From Gliomastix tumulicola (lineage: Eukaryota > Ascomycota > Sordariomycetes > Hypocreales > Bionectriaceae), in assembly GCA_001599755.1 (NCBI GenBank), contig BCHX01000007.1:1178001-1242000 (forward strand): a stretch of DNA of 64,000 nucleotides, given 5' to 3'. This document shows, piece by piece, positions 53,702 to 63,478 of the stretch. A model generated the notes under the pieces. It did no database searches. It was not told the DNA's origin and saw only the letters and a list, made by a program, of their open reading frames with translations. Position 1 is the first letter of the stretch. Every line of letters begins with the position of its first letter. Both the position numbers and the translations under genes were made by a program.

Positions 53702-55241
53702 GTTGGAGACTGATCGCGGGATATCCGTATATTTGTGTATAAGCTGGTCGTATGAAAGAATCGCTGTGAGTCCCAAGCGACGCGACGACCTCTGGCAGCG
53801 CAATCAGCTAGCAACAGAGTAGGATGGCACGTCGAGACGCGCCAAGTGATGCCGTGCTGAGATTTATTCAACGGTGAAAATGGCTGCGGTACGAGCGCCG
53901 CAGGACGACAGCATGACGAGTTCGCGCGGGCTCGGTCGTGAAGGCGGTTGCAACCGAGTGCTGGCGACAATAACAATGAATGGTTGGGAAGACGATTGTA
54001 TCCAAACTTCAACAGCGACGACTGATATGACGGAGACAAAGCCAGGTGCTTGGGGTGAGTCAGCCAATCAGAGGTCGCGACTGGAATCCAGTGAGCATAA
54101 GTGGGGCAGCACCTCATTTTAGGCACGTACCAAATAGGTCCATTCGGCTTCACATTCTGCGCCTCAAGGCGTCTTTGTAGGCAGACAAAGGCGGCGAGGC
54201 GGCAGGCGGCAGGCCACCGGCATATGTGATGACTCTTGATAATTCTCGCCAGGACTTGTATTAGCAGCACTCACAGTTATAGAGTGAGTCATAATGCGTT
54301 CGAAAAGCACACCTCGGCTGGATCACAAGCCTAGCACCAAGTGGGAGTGAGGCTGGACAAGACGTCATGAGGTCCCGAGTTGAATGTCAAAAAGCACGGG
54401 CGTCTATCTAAGTAACTACGGCAGTTGAGCAAGAATCGATACCCCACGGCCTCCCATGGGAACTATAGCTCCCCTTGTCTGTCGGAGAATATGAATCCAC
54501 GCTCTCAAGCAAGTCATCTGTGCAGTGAATAACGTCTGGGCGCATCTCGAAATGCGGGAGGCCCACTGTACCTACCAACTGAGGAGATGGCTTACAGTGC
54601 TATCCATATGCGCACTGTCTAGCGAGCTCACTCTAAGTCAATAAATTCTACTTATCGAAAGTGCATTAACACTGTTTTGCACTGTCAGACCCCCACCATC
54701 CCGCCAGCCGCTCCATGCTCTAACTGTCTTCGGCTTCGAATGCGACCCATTTCCAAAGCTGCAAATCAAGCTGCGACCTACATCAACTGACGCTTTCTGA
54801 TTCGACACTGAGATGGGCCTGAGAGCGCAGTCTCGATAACAGCAGCTGCAGACTTCCCCGGCTCGCCTCGAGCTCCTGCATCCTTTCCCACCCGCATCAG
54901 CCTCCGCAATCCTCCTCGATCTCGTCGTCACCCCGCGATTCGCCACCTCTCTCATCGTCTCGCCATCTAAAGAGCTTCTATCTTGACAGCTATAGCTATC
55001 TTCTGCTATTATTGATACGCGATCCTGAGGACATGGATCAGGCGAACATCCGGAAGCAGCAGTGACTCGATTGGCTCAAGTTCAGCCCCTCCCTGCTTCA
55101 GTGGCGTGTTCCGACACCAGCACCCAGCCCCGACTTATGAGGACCGATCCTGCCCGAAAATCCTGATAAACTCGTTCCTCTACCATCCCCTCTGCCATCT
55201 TCTGCTTCAATCCCAGTGTTACTGGAGCGGGAACCGGCGCA
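53702..55241. promoter_or_regulatory. Divergent intergenic region TFG1/Cid1-type gene
   Basis: 1.54 kb with no supported gene. The left end is the TFG1 promoter and the right end (about 54700-55241) is a C- and T-rich leader of the next gene, with a short upstream frame at 55033. No tRNA or repeat seen. Confidence 0.4.
55033..55065 (+). other. Upstream ORF of 10 codons
   Basis: ATG to TGA encoding MDQANIRKQQ, 209 bp before the main start. Its first 11 bases (atggatcaggc) are the same as at the main start (MDQA). It could lower translation of the main frame or mark an alternative first exon. The transcript start is unknown. Confidence 0.45.
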
Positions 55242-58200
55242 ATGGATCAGGCCGACCCCAATGCACAGGGAGGTGACACTCGGGGGCTCGAGAGTCAACT
55301 GCGCAACATGATACTGACCAATCAGCCAACAACGTCACAGCCGCTTGGTTCAGAACAGGATTCTGTCCCAGTGGGCAGTCCACAAACGCCGAAGACTGCC
55401 AAAAAGCGCCCCAACCAGGCCCAGCGCCGGCAGATGGCCGCGCAATTCAACGTCCCCGTGGACACCCGTCCTCAGCCTTCCCCAGAGCAAGCAAGGGGCT
55501 ATGGTTGGAACGGCTATAGCCAACAGCAATGGCATTCTCCTCCTCACAACCAGCAGCGCTTTCACCAGGATGGTCACGGGCGCCGTCACGACAACGTGCC
55601 TCCCTCTCCTCATCACCATCATGCTCAGGGGTCCTGGAATGGCCCTCATCGCCGAGGGCCACCAGCAGGCAGAGGAGGATTCTCGCAGCCTCATTATCAA
55701 TATCACGCCGGCGTTCAAGCGCCCCCTGACGCCCAGGGTGCCTACAACTGGCGTCATGGCCCTGGTCCACCTGCTGCCAGGCGTCCGGTCTTTACCCCAG
55801 AACAGCTCAACATGCAAGCGGCCATGCTGGATCAAATTTCCTTCCGCGTAGTTTCTGGGTCCGAAATCGACCGCTCCGAGATCTTGGAGAAGGAGAACTT
55901 CCGAGTGCGAATCGAGCAAATCATTCGCGAGACAATCACACAACACGAGATCGAACTGACACAGCGACCTGACTTTCCCCCATTGTCTGTCGAACTTAAG
56001 TGCTTCGGCAGTCTGTCGTCTGGATTCGCTACTAAAGCGTCAGACATGGATCTCGCCCTTCTTTCTCCATTTTCTGCGATTCAGCCAGACGCCAAAGGCT
56101 CTCCCATTCCTAGGCTCCTGGAGAAGGCATTGCTCGATGCTGGCATTGCGGCGCGTCTGCTCTCCAAAACTAGAGTCCCCATCATCAAGCTTTGCGAGAA
56201 GCCTCCTGAGACTCTCTTCCAGCGGCTGTTGGAGTATCGCGGGAAGTGGGAAAAGGGCGAATTCGACGAGAACCAGGATGAGCAGCACGACGACGATGAG
56301 GAAGAACAAGATCCCCATCATAAAGAAACAGAAAATACGAGCGAAGAGAAAGAACATTCGTCAGGTGCTACTCAGTCAGAGGAGGTCAAGTCAAACGATA
56401 AGGTCGAGTTTGAGGTTCCTCTTATAGGAAGCACGGAGACACAGACGTTCTACCTAAAGCAAGGGGCCGTAACCAGCCTCGACGGCTATTACGGCCTGGC
56501 CAAACGCGTCCTCCGAAAGATCGGAGGTCGGGATGTCAGGAATCCCAACGCCGCCAGGCTCTCAAACGATGAGTGGGAAATCCTCAACCGTGTCTGCGAA
56601 GCCTATGTTGAAGGTCTCGCCGACACTTCGCTTCGGGATCGACTGAAGCTCTACCAATCACTGTCCTTTGATCCAATCAAAGACATACCCGACCGTCACT
56701 CCCTCATTGGCGTGGCCGCCCAAGTCGAGGGTGAGCATATCTTCCAGTTGTGGGAGAAGTCGGCCCTTCGACCAGATCAAGGGCTTCTGCGCATCAAACC
56801 CATCGAGAACAGGGGGCTCCAACCGGACGAGGCGTATCAGACATGGAAGCTCCTCCAACAGCGTATCAGTTACGGTACTGACCCCGTTACGTTCGGGAAA
56901 CAAGTTCAGGTCCATCTTGACACGCTGAGGAAGATTCCGGCGATCCAGACACTCTTGCTGGAGCAGGGGCAGGACGAAACGTCGACCCAGTACCATCAAC
57001 GCGCTAACAGGGTGTTGTACCAGCTGAGGTTGCTGTACTATGATGAACACGTCATGCTAGAGCATATCTTCATCTCCTACTATATCCAAGGGATCAAAGC
57101 TAAGGATGTGAGGCAGTCTGTCCAAGCAGCATATGAGGAGGCTGGTAAGAAGCTAGACCTCGGCGCGGTTGCTAGGAAGCACAAGAGCCTACAGCTGGCC
57201 AAGGACTTCGTCCGAGCATTAGAGAAAGACCTCGTTCCTACCGAATACAAGACCGACGTCGAGGAGTATTTGAAGGTTCTTCGGATCCCCATGCGCGAAA
57301 CACCACCACGCAGAACCGCTCGGGGACAAGTCAAGTTCGACTTTGTTGTTCCTATCACATCAGAGAGGTTGAAGCTGGTAGAGCGTATCAAGCAGCTACC
57401 GGATCCCAACATACTGGCTCCAAGCCAGCAGAGCAACAACAGGTACCGGGACATGCTCGAGTTCCCCAAGTCGGGCGCGGGGGTCCAGTGTGATATCAAC
57501 TTCTCCGCCCATCTCGCTCTCGAGAACACTCTCCTGCTCCGCTGTTACTCGCACACAGATCCCCGAGTCCGACCCATGGTCTTGTTCATCAAGCACTGGG
57601 CGAAGATGCGCGGTATCAACTCAGGCTACCGTGGTACTCTCAGCAGCTACGGCTACGTTCTCATGGTCCTCCACTACCTAGTCAACGTTGTCCAGCCCTT
57701 CGTCTGCCCGAACCTGCAGCAACTCGCTCCGCCACCGCCACCTCATCTATCCCCAGCCGAAGTCGAGAGCATGCATACGTTGAGGGGCTACCACGTGCAG
57801 TTCTGGCGCAATGAGGAGGAGATCAGACACCTCGCGTCTGTCCACCAGCTCAACCACAACACCGAGTCCATCGGTCATCTTCTGCGTGGATTCTTCGAGT
57901 ACTACGCCCAGTCGGGCCCTCTGCAGACTGTTCCGAATACGAGGGGCTTTGACTGGGGCCGCGAGGTCGTCAGTCTGCGTACACAGGGGGGCATTCTCAC
58001 GAAGCATGCCAAGAACTGGACGGGTGCCAAGACAATTTACCAGACGACAAACGACACCACCGGAACACCTGATCAGGGACCTGATCAGGCAGCGGAGATG
58101 AGGCCGCGAACGGGTAACAAGGGCGACGGCGTCAAGGAAGTCCGGCTCCGATATCTCTTCGCCATTGAGGATCCCTTCGAGGTAGACCACAACGTCGCTC

Positions 58201-58403
58201 GTACGGTCACGCATAATGGAATCGTATCTATCCGGGATGAGTTCAGACGAGCGTGGCGGATTATCAAGATGGCAGGTGACGGAGACACGGAGGAAGATCT
58301 GTTGAAAGACGTCAGCGAACAGGAGATGGTCGCCGACAGGAACTGGTTCCCGGGTCTCCTGAATGAGATTCACGGGCCGGTTATCTTTGATGATGTGGAA
58401 TGA
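55242..58403 (+). CDS. Large Cid1-type nucleotidyltransferase
   Basis: Single exon, 1,053 residues, far longer than classical Cid1 (about 400). The family adds U or A to RNA 3' ends. Seen: a disordered His/Gln/Gly-rich N-terminus (1-200); the nucleotidyltransferase motif FGSLSSGFATKASDMDLALL with catalytic Asp268 and Asp270; an acidic Glu/Asp insert (about 345-385); a large helical insertion (about 430-730); then KHWAKMRGINSGYRGTLSSY and YGYVLMVLHYLV, the central/PAP domain; and the PAP-associated IGHLLRGFFEYYAQ. The C-terminal part has RYLFAIEDPFEVDHNVAR, the nucleotide-recognition loop. It is similar in layout to fungal caffeine-induced-death-protein homologues. The base preference (U or A) cannot be read with certainty. 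A uORF lies in its leader. Confidence 0.88.
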   Translation: MDQADPNAQGGDTRGLESQLRNMILTNQPTTSQPLGSEQDSVPVGSPQTPKTAKKRPNQAQRRQMAAQFNVPVDTRPQPSPEQARGYGWNGYSQQQWHSPPHNQQRFHQDGHGRRHDNVPPSPHHHHAQGSWNGPHRRGPPAGRGGFSQPHYQYHAGVQAPPDAQGAYNWRHGPGPPAARRPVFTPEQLNMQAAMLDQISFRVVSGSEIDRSEILEKENFRVRIEQIIRETITQHEIELTQRPDFPPLSVELKCFGSLSSGFATKASDMDLALLSPFSAIQPDAKGSPIPRLLEKALLDAGIAARLLSKTRVPIIKLCEKPPETLFQRLLEYRGKWEKGEFDENQDEQHDDDEEEQDPHHKETENTSEEKEHSSGATQSEEVKSNDKVEFEVPLIGSTETQTFYLKQGAVTSLDGYYGLAKRVLRKIGGRDVRNPNAARLSNDEWEILNRVCEAYVEGLADTSLRDRLKLYQSLSFDPIKDIPDRHSLIGVAAQVEGEHIFQLWEKSALRPDQGLLRIKPIENRGLQPDEAYQTWKLLQQRISYGTDPVTFGKQVQVHLDTLRKIPAIQTLLLEQGQDETSTQYHQRANRVLYQLRLLYYDEHVMLEHIFISYYIQGIKAKDVRQSVQAAYEEAGKKLDLGAVARKHKSLQLAKDFVRALEKDLVPTEYKTDVEEYLKVLRIPMRETPPRRTARGQVKFDFVVPITSERLKLVERIKQLPDPNILAPSQQSNNRYRDMLEFPKSGAGVQCDINFSAHLALENTLLLRCYSHTDPRVRPMVLFIKHWAKMRGINSGYRGTLSSYGYVLMVLHYLVNVVQPFVCPNLQQLAPPPPPHLSPAEVESMHTLRGYHVQFWRNEEEIRHLASVHQLNHNTESIGHLLRGFFEYYAQSGPLQTVPNTRGFDWGREVVSLRTQGGILTKHAKNWTGAKTIYQTTNDTTGTPDQGPDQAAEMRPRTGNKGDGVKEVRLRYLFAIEDPFEVDHNVARTVTHNGIVSIRDEFRRAWRIIKMAGDGDTEEDLLKDVSEQEMVADRNWFPGLLNEIHGPVIFDDVE

Positions 58404-58703
58404 GCTATGACGAAGAAAAAGCAAAATGTCATTTTGGAACGAGCAGCATGAGCTATGGGTTTTTTTTTTTTTTTTACATGTCTTTCAAGTCTTTGCTATT
58501 GTATTCGAGGCCGCCGTTCTCTTTCGGCGAAGCTGCTTGTATATGAGATCTTTACATGTATTCATACATTCATGAAGAGTCGTCAATCATGTTTCCATCA
58601 TCCGTCTTCAATATTCCAACATCCGTGTCCAGTAGTCCAACATTGTATCCAGTCGTTCCATAATTCGTGTCAATCGTTCCGTCAGTCGTATCAAGTGTCC
58701 CCA
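58404..58703. other. Convergent 3' flanks, T-run and repeats
   Basis: The 300 bp between the Cid1-type gene and the Asteroid-like gene hold an 18-base T-run near 58458 and a 21-bp degenerate tandem repeat (58590-58694) directly after the Asteroid stop. Confidence 0.5.
58590..58694 (-). repeat. Five-unit 21-bp heptad-coding repeat past a stop codon
   Basis: On the minus strand, three codons after the stop of the Asteroid-like gene and in the same frame, five 21-bp units follow at 58674-58694, 58653-58673, 58632-58652, 58611-58631 and 58590-58610. The first four encode LIRLTER, LTRIMER, LDTMLDY and WTRMLEY; the fifth begins with a stop. Leu/Ile/Met recur with heptad spacing. Confidence 0.7.
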
Positions 58704-60592
58704 TCAGTCATAGTCGAGCACCGTGAAAGGGTTCGCAAGAACGAGTTTGGCACTTTTCTGTCCCGAGGACTCAGGCTCGTCCGGCTCGCTTTCCTCCTTC
58801 TTCTTCCGCTTTTTATCTTTCTTTGGCACCTCCGCTCGGAGATTAACAGGCAAGATCCAATCTGGCATGTCTATAAGGCGATTGAGAATTTTGAAGGGCT
58901 GGATCGCTTCATCCTCTTCCAGAAACTTGAGCGAGGTCCTCATATCGGGGAACTCATCATAGCCGGGGAAGCCGATGAGCTCATATCGAAGCTGCTCGAC
59001 GACTCGTGGGAGGCGCCGGATATCCTCTGTGGGGATGATAGAGATCATCTTCTGCAACATGCGGAGGGAGTAGTAGCCAGCCTCGAGATGACCGACGAAG
59101 TGAATGACGCTCCAGTGAATGCGCCCGTTTTTGATAGGGTCGTTGACGAATGCGCTTCCAGGGCCCAGCACGTGCAGGACGTGCGAGCGCTTTCCAATGT
59201 CAATACAGTCTTTCACATCCAAGGCGAGACAAAGAAATGTCCAAAGATGCGTCCGATCAGGACCAAGGATGGCCTTTAGTTGCTCGATAAAATCCAGTAT
59301 GACGTTGGCTACGTCTTCAGCCTCAGGCTGGCTGAGGATCTGCACCCGGGTTCCGTACTGCCAGATTCTCTGAATTCGTCGAAATTCCTGGACACCCACT
59401 CGGACGCGCGGCTCAGGGAAAATCCAGGTGATGATCGTGTAGGCGAGCTGTCTGACATAGGCGCTTGGAGCCCAAGGGGTAGCCATTTTGTAGTCTTCCC
59501 AAATGTGATGCATATATACTCCGGCATCCATGCTATCTCTCTCATTCTCACCGCCCCCAGAAGGTTCAATTCGCGCCAGTGCTGCAAGCTGCAGTACGGC
59601 CTCTGACATCCGCGGGTCAAGGCCCCAGATCGAGATGGTGTTCCCCAGTGTAGTGACCGGTAGTGGCTGTTTGGGAGTCTGGTAATGCTGGCAGAACTCG
59701 GCAAACTTCTCTTTCTGGGCGTCGGTCTGCAGCTCTCTCATGGATCCAAACATGATTTCATGCCAGCTTACCGACCGATGGCGACTCCAAACTTCGAAAC
59801 CTATACGCAGAGGATCAATAGACATACCATCCTTAGAGAGTCTATGGTCTTTGAGAGTGGTTCGGATGTCATAGAGCCTGAACAGCCAGTCAGTTTTGTT
59901 CTCCGCGTTCTCATCCATGTTCTCTTGAATCTCGTCGAAGAAGGCGACGCGACCGTGACCGGTGTCGTAGATTAGCAGATCCGAATCTGAAGTCAGTACG
60001 ACGCCACCCTTTGACTTCACTCGATCTGCGCAGTAGGAATCAGCCTCGTCCGGCACCACATGCACCACGTGTGTGAAAGCAGGAGTATTCCTAAGAGCTT
60101 CGAGGACGATGGACACTATGAAGCTTGGCTTCCGCGAGTGGGTGTGCTGGCCTGGTGAGCTGAAGAGGGAGAGGTCACTCAAAGTGGGAGAGTGTGGCGC
60201 AGAGAGGCCCGACTTGTTCATCTGACGCCGCTCTGTGGTCTGGATATTGGCTTGGTATCCTCTCCTAATACGCTCCGGAATTTTGTACTCGGGCAGATAG
60301 CCGTCAAAGAAGATCGCTTCTCTGTTGAAGAGGTTAATTCGAGTTCAGAGCCCTTCGCAGACGGCGGGCGGTGATGAACTCACATGACGGTTCCCTGGCT
60401 CGACAGTGTAGTCACCCATTTGATGGCAGTTTGAGCAATTTGCTTGGCGGTGGGATCAGGTGTTCCGTTTCCTTGCAAGACGCCAGTGATGTGATAGGCG
60501 AAGGCAGGGCCGTCAATGACCACACGCTCGCCTCTGATTGTGCCCACTTGACCGTAGGGCTCCAGAGTGCTCTTCAGGTGGGGGATGCCCAT
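58704..60592 (-). CDS. Asteroid/XPG-like nuclease-fold protein
   Basis: Exons are complement(60384..60592) and complement(58704..60321), giving 608 residues. It has the Asteroid-type XPG/FEN fold. Seen: MGIPHLKSTLEPYG and VVIDGPAFAYH at the N-terminus with the first acidic residue, IFFDGYLPEYK across the intron, VPDEADSYCA with two acidic residues, TSDSDLLIYD, and later helical regions with no recognised domain. The acidic residues of the XPG fold appear present, so nuclease activity is possible but unproven. The C-terminus is Lys/Glu-rich (KKDKKRKKKEE). The intron is 62 nt with gtgagt and acag. An in-frame heptad repeat follows the stop (see findings). Divergent from the PRPP synthetase. Confidence 0.85.
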
Positions 60593-61133
60593 TTGGTGCG
60601 AAGATTTCGGCAGACGGTGCCGATCCGGATGAGATTGGATTGGATGAGAGAGCGTGGTAGGACCATAGTCTTGCGACTACTTTGCCCGGCGGTGTTGCAC
60701 GATACAGAAGTGAATGGTATTTGCAGTGAATGCTGATGTTTGTTTGCCCGTCGTTTGGATGGTGGGGGCAACTGCCAATTGCTGGGATGCAGAATTGGCC
60801 CCACTTGACGAACGGTGGAGGGGCAATGTCCACTAAAGAATCAGCTGTTACAGTGACATCAGGCGTAATACAGTGCTGTACAGTGTCAACATCCTAATTC
60901 CTCACTATCAGCACTAGCACTACAGTGCGAGAAAGGGCACCTGAGAAGTGGATCCGTAGAGCGGGCTGGAACCTCAATCGGAAGAAAAAATTCAGGGAAG
61001 CTTTCAAAGTGCAATTTTCTTCTCCTTCCATCCCCCAAACACCTTCATCACCACCGCCCCTGCCTTCCAGCACCCCCGCGTCCACCTCGTGTGCTTTCCG
61101 CAGCCTACGAAGGTCGGCTTCGTCCCCGTCGCA
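60593..61133. promoter_or_regulatory. Divergent intergenic region Asteroid-like/PRPP synthetase
   Basis: The 541-bp gap should contain both promoters. A duplicated TACAGTG-type core occurs around 60850-60930 (tacagtgaca, acagtgctgtacagtgt, tacagtgcga). No gene is supported. Confidence 0.4.
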
Positions 61134-62798
61134 ATGCGCAATACGCTCATCTTTGCCGGCAATTCGTGCCCGGCGCTGACGGGGCAGATATGTGAGAACC
61201 TGGGGATGCAGCCTGCAAACGCAGAGCTGACGCAATTCGCCAATGTGAGCTTGCTCTCCCGCAGCTCGTGCTTTGGTCCCCCGTCATTCTTGCCTGGCTA
61301 ACCGCTTTCCTCTTTTCCGCCAAAAGGGTGAGACGAGTGTGCGCATCTTGACCAGTGTCCGCGAGAAGGATGTCTTCGTCGTGCAGTCGGGGAGCCCCCG
61401 AATCAACGACTCTATCATGGAACTGCTCATCATGATCAGTGCCTGCAAAGGCGGCTCAGCCAACAAGGTTACAGGTACGGTTTACCTAACCCCCAACATC
61501 CAAAATCGCTCCAGTTCCCCGCTGACTCTGGCCCAGCTGTCCTGCCATACTTCCCGTACAGCAGACAGTCCAAGAAGAAGGCTCATCGAGGTGCCATCAC
61601 CGCCCGTATGCTGGCCAACCTTCTCGGTGTGGCCGGCGTTAAGCACGTCATTACCATCGATTTGCACGCATCGCAGATGCAGGGCTTCTTCCGATGCCCT
61701 GTTGATAACCTCCACGCCGAACCCATAATTGCCAAATGGATCCGACGCAACGTTGAAGGATGGCGAGATGCTGTCGTCGTTTCCAAGAATGCAGGCGGCA
61801 CCAAGCGAGTTACGTCCCTGGCTGACGCGCTGAAGCTCAACTTCGGCATGGTCACAACGGATAGGAAGCGTGGAGGCAACAACACCAGTATCGCAGGGAG
61901 CATGATGCTTCATCACCTCGATGGGAAAGCCTATCACCGAGCGTACGAGACCTCGGCGTCCGGAAGCAATGTCAACAAGCTTGACGAGCCGCAAGAGTCA
62001 AGCATGGCTGAGAAGACGCCCGTGCTACGAAAGGCTCGCATTGTGGCCGACTCGCAAGGCTCGCCCACCCAGGCTGTTCCACGAGCTCGGGAGAATGAGA
62101 CAGCGGGTTCTTCTCCGCGAGTCGGGAGCACCAGTGTCACACCTCCCCTAGTTCCCACGGAGCCAGCAATCAATGGAGACGGCGAGGTTGATGACCACCG
62201 CCCCCGCGAGGTCATTCACGGCCGCCTGGTACAGGGCCACATTGTCGAAGAAGACTTTGATTCCCCGTCCCGGTCATCAGCTACAAACAGCATCCATGAA
62301 GACGACCCAATGGTTATGTCCCATATGTCTCACCATTCTTCCATCTTCGTTCCCGAGAGACAGGCTCTCGGTGGCTCCGGGGACGCTGCGAATAGCTCCG
62401 ATGATGAGGACATCCAGCTAGAGGATCCCGAAGTCGAGCATCTTATCACACTAGTGGGAGATGTGCGGAACAGGCCCGTCCTCATCGTCGACGACATGAT
62501 CGATAAGCCCGGATCTTGGATTGCCGCCGCTGAGACAGTGGTGAAGAGGGGCGGGGCTAAGAAGGTGTACTGCATCGCGACCCATGGCGTCTTCGGAGCA
62601 GATTGCCTAGCAGAGTTGCAGGCATGCGAGTGCATCGACACCATTGTCGTCACGAACAGCTTCCCCATCCCCGAGGACCGAGCGAGGGGTTGCCCCAAGC
62701 TGAGAATCCTCGACCTTTCCTTCATGCTGGCCGAGGCCATTCGACGTAACCATTTTGGAGAGTCGCTATCGCCTCTGTTTCAACATTACGGTGACTAG
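61134..62798 (+). CDS. Ribose-phosphate pyrophosphokinase with long insert
   Basis: Exons are 61134..61244, 61327..61474 and 61537..62798, giving 506 residues, compared with about 320 for a basic PRPP synthetase. It makes PRPP from ribose-5-phosphate and ATP. Seen: LIFAGNSCPALTGQICENLG, GETSVRI across intron 1, FVVQSGSPRINDSIMELLIM, YFPYSRQSKKKAHRGAITAR, ITIDLHASQMQGFF, and the PRPP loop VDDMID (404-409). A disordered insert of roughly 150 residues (about 230-385), rich in Ser, Pro and acidic residues, interrupts the catalytic part. Yeast Prs1 and Prs5 carry similar non-homologous regions and act in complexes and cell-wall integrity, so this is probably a Prs1/Prs5-type subunit. Which one is not decided. 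Confidence 0.9.
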
Positions 62799-63478
62799 AC
62801 GCTTCTATGGAAGCTCGTCAAGTCAGCAGGCCTTGCTATCTCGTCGCACAAATGGCGACACTTTGCTTTTCACATCATTTCTTATGAAGCGCGGCGTTGG
62901 GCATTGTCAAGAGTATGACTATTCATATCTTATCATCATCAGATTTCGAAACACAGGCAGGTAGGAGCCATGCGGTCGAGCGAATACTTGAGCTACGGGA
63001 CCATACATTGTTGGTGTGTATGTAGCTCAAGGCTCTCGTCACGTGGGAGCCCAACGTCAGGACAGACTGTTGGCTGAGCAGCCTTATGCAATATGGTGTG
63101 TTGAAGTCGCTTGTTCTCCCTCCCCGATACATGTGATGTCCTATGAGTGTGCGCTATCAACGTGCATGCATTACCCAACGGTGCTGTCACCTAGTGACGG
63201 CCAGGATCTGATTCAACCCAGAATGGATTCTGAACGGAACGTTGGAAGATTGAATTCGACCTTAGAAGGCCCCTAACTCAGATCTCACGATTCAACGCCT
63301 TGTGCGTGTGGGTTAGGGGCAAGAGAAATTTTCGAACATCCCACAAATATACATGATTTTTGAGGGCGTAGAGAGTGATACCCTTCCAGATCACTGACGA
63401 ATGAACCTTCTTGATTTATGCTATACCAATAATATACTATTATATATCGATTTACATACAACACATCGGTGAATGATT
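62799..63478. other. Convergent 3' flanks
   Basis: 680 bp between the PRPP synthetase and the SDR gene. AT-rich in the right part (about 63330-63470). No gene or repeat recognised. Confidence 0.45.

Noticed and set aside
58455..59279. 274-codon plus-strand frame starting in the T-run
   Set aside because: It runs through a poly-T tract and then antisense to the Asteroid-like gene; the periodic part is explained by the 21-bp repeat.
2881..62798. Metabolic gene cluster linking RKI1, URK1 and PRPP synthetase
   Set aside because: The genes are 7 to 58 kb apart with unrelated genes between; sharing of pathway is likely chance.
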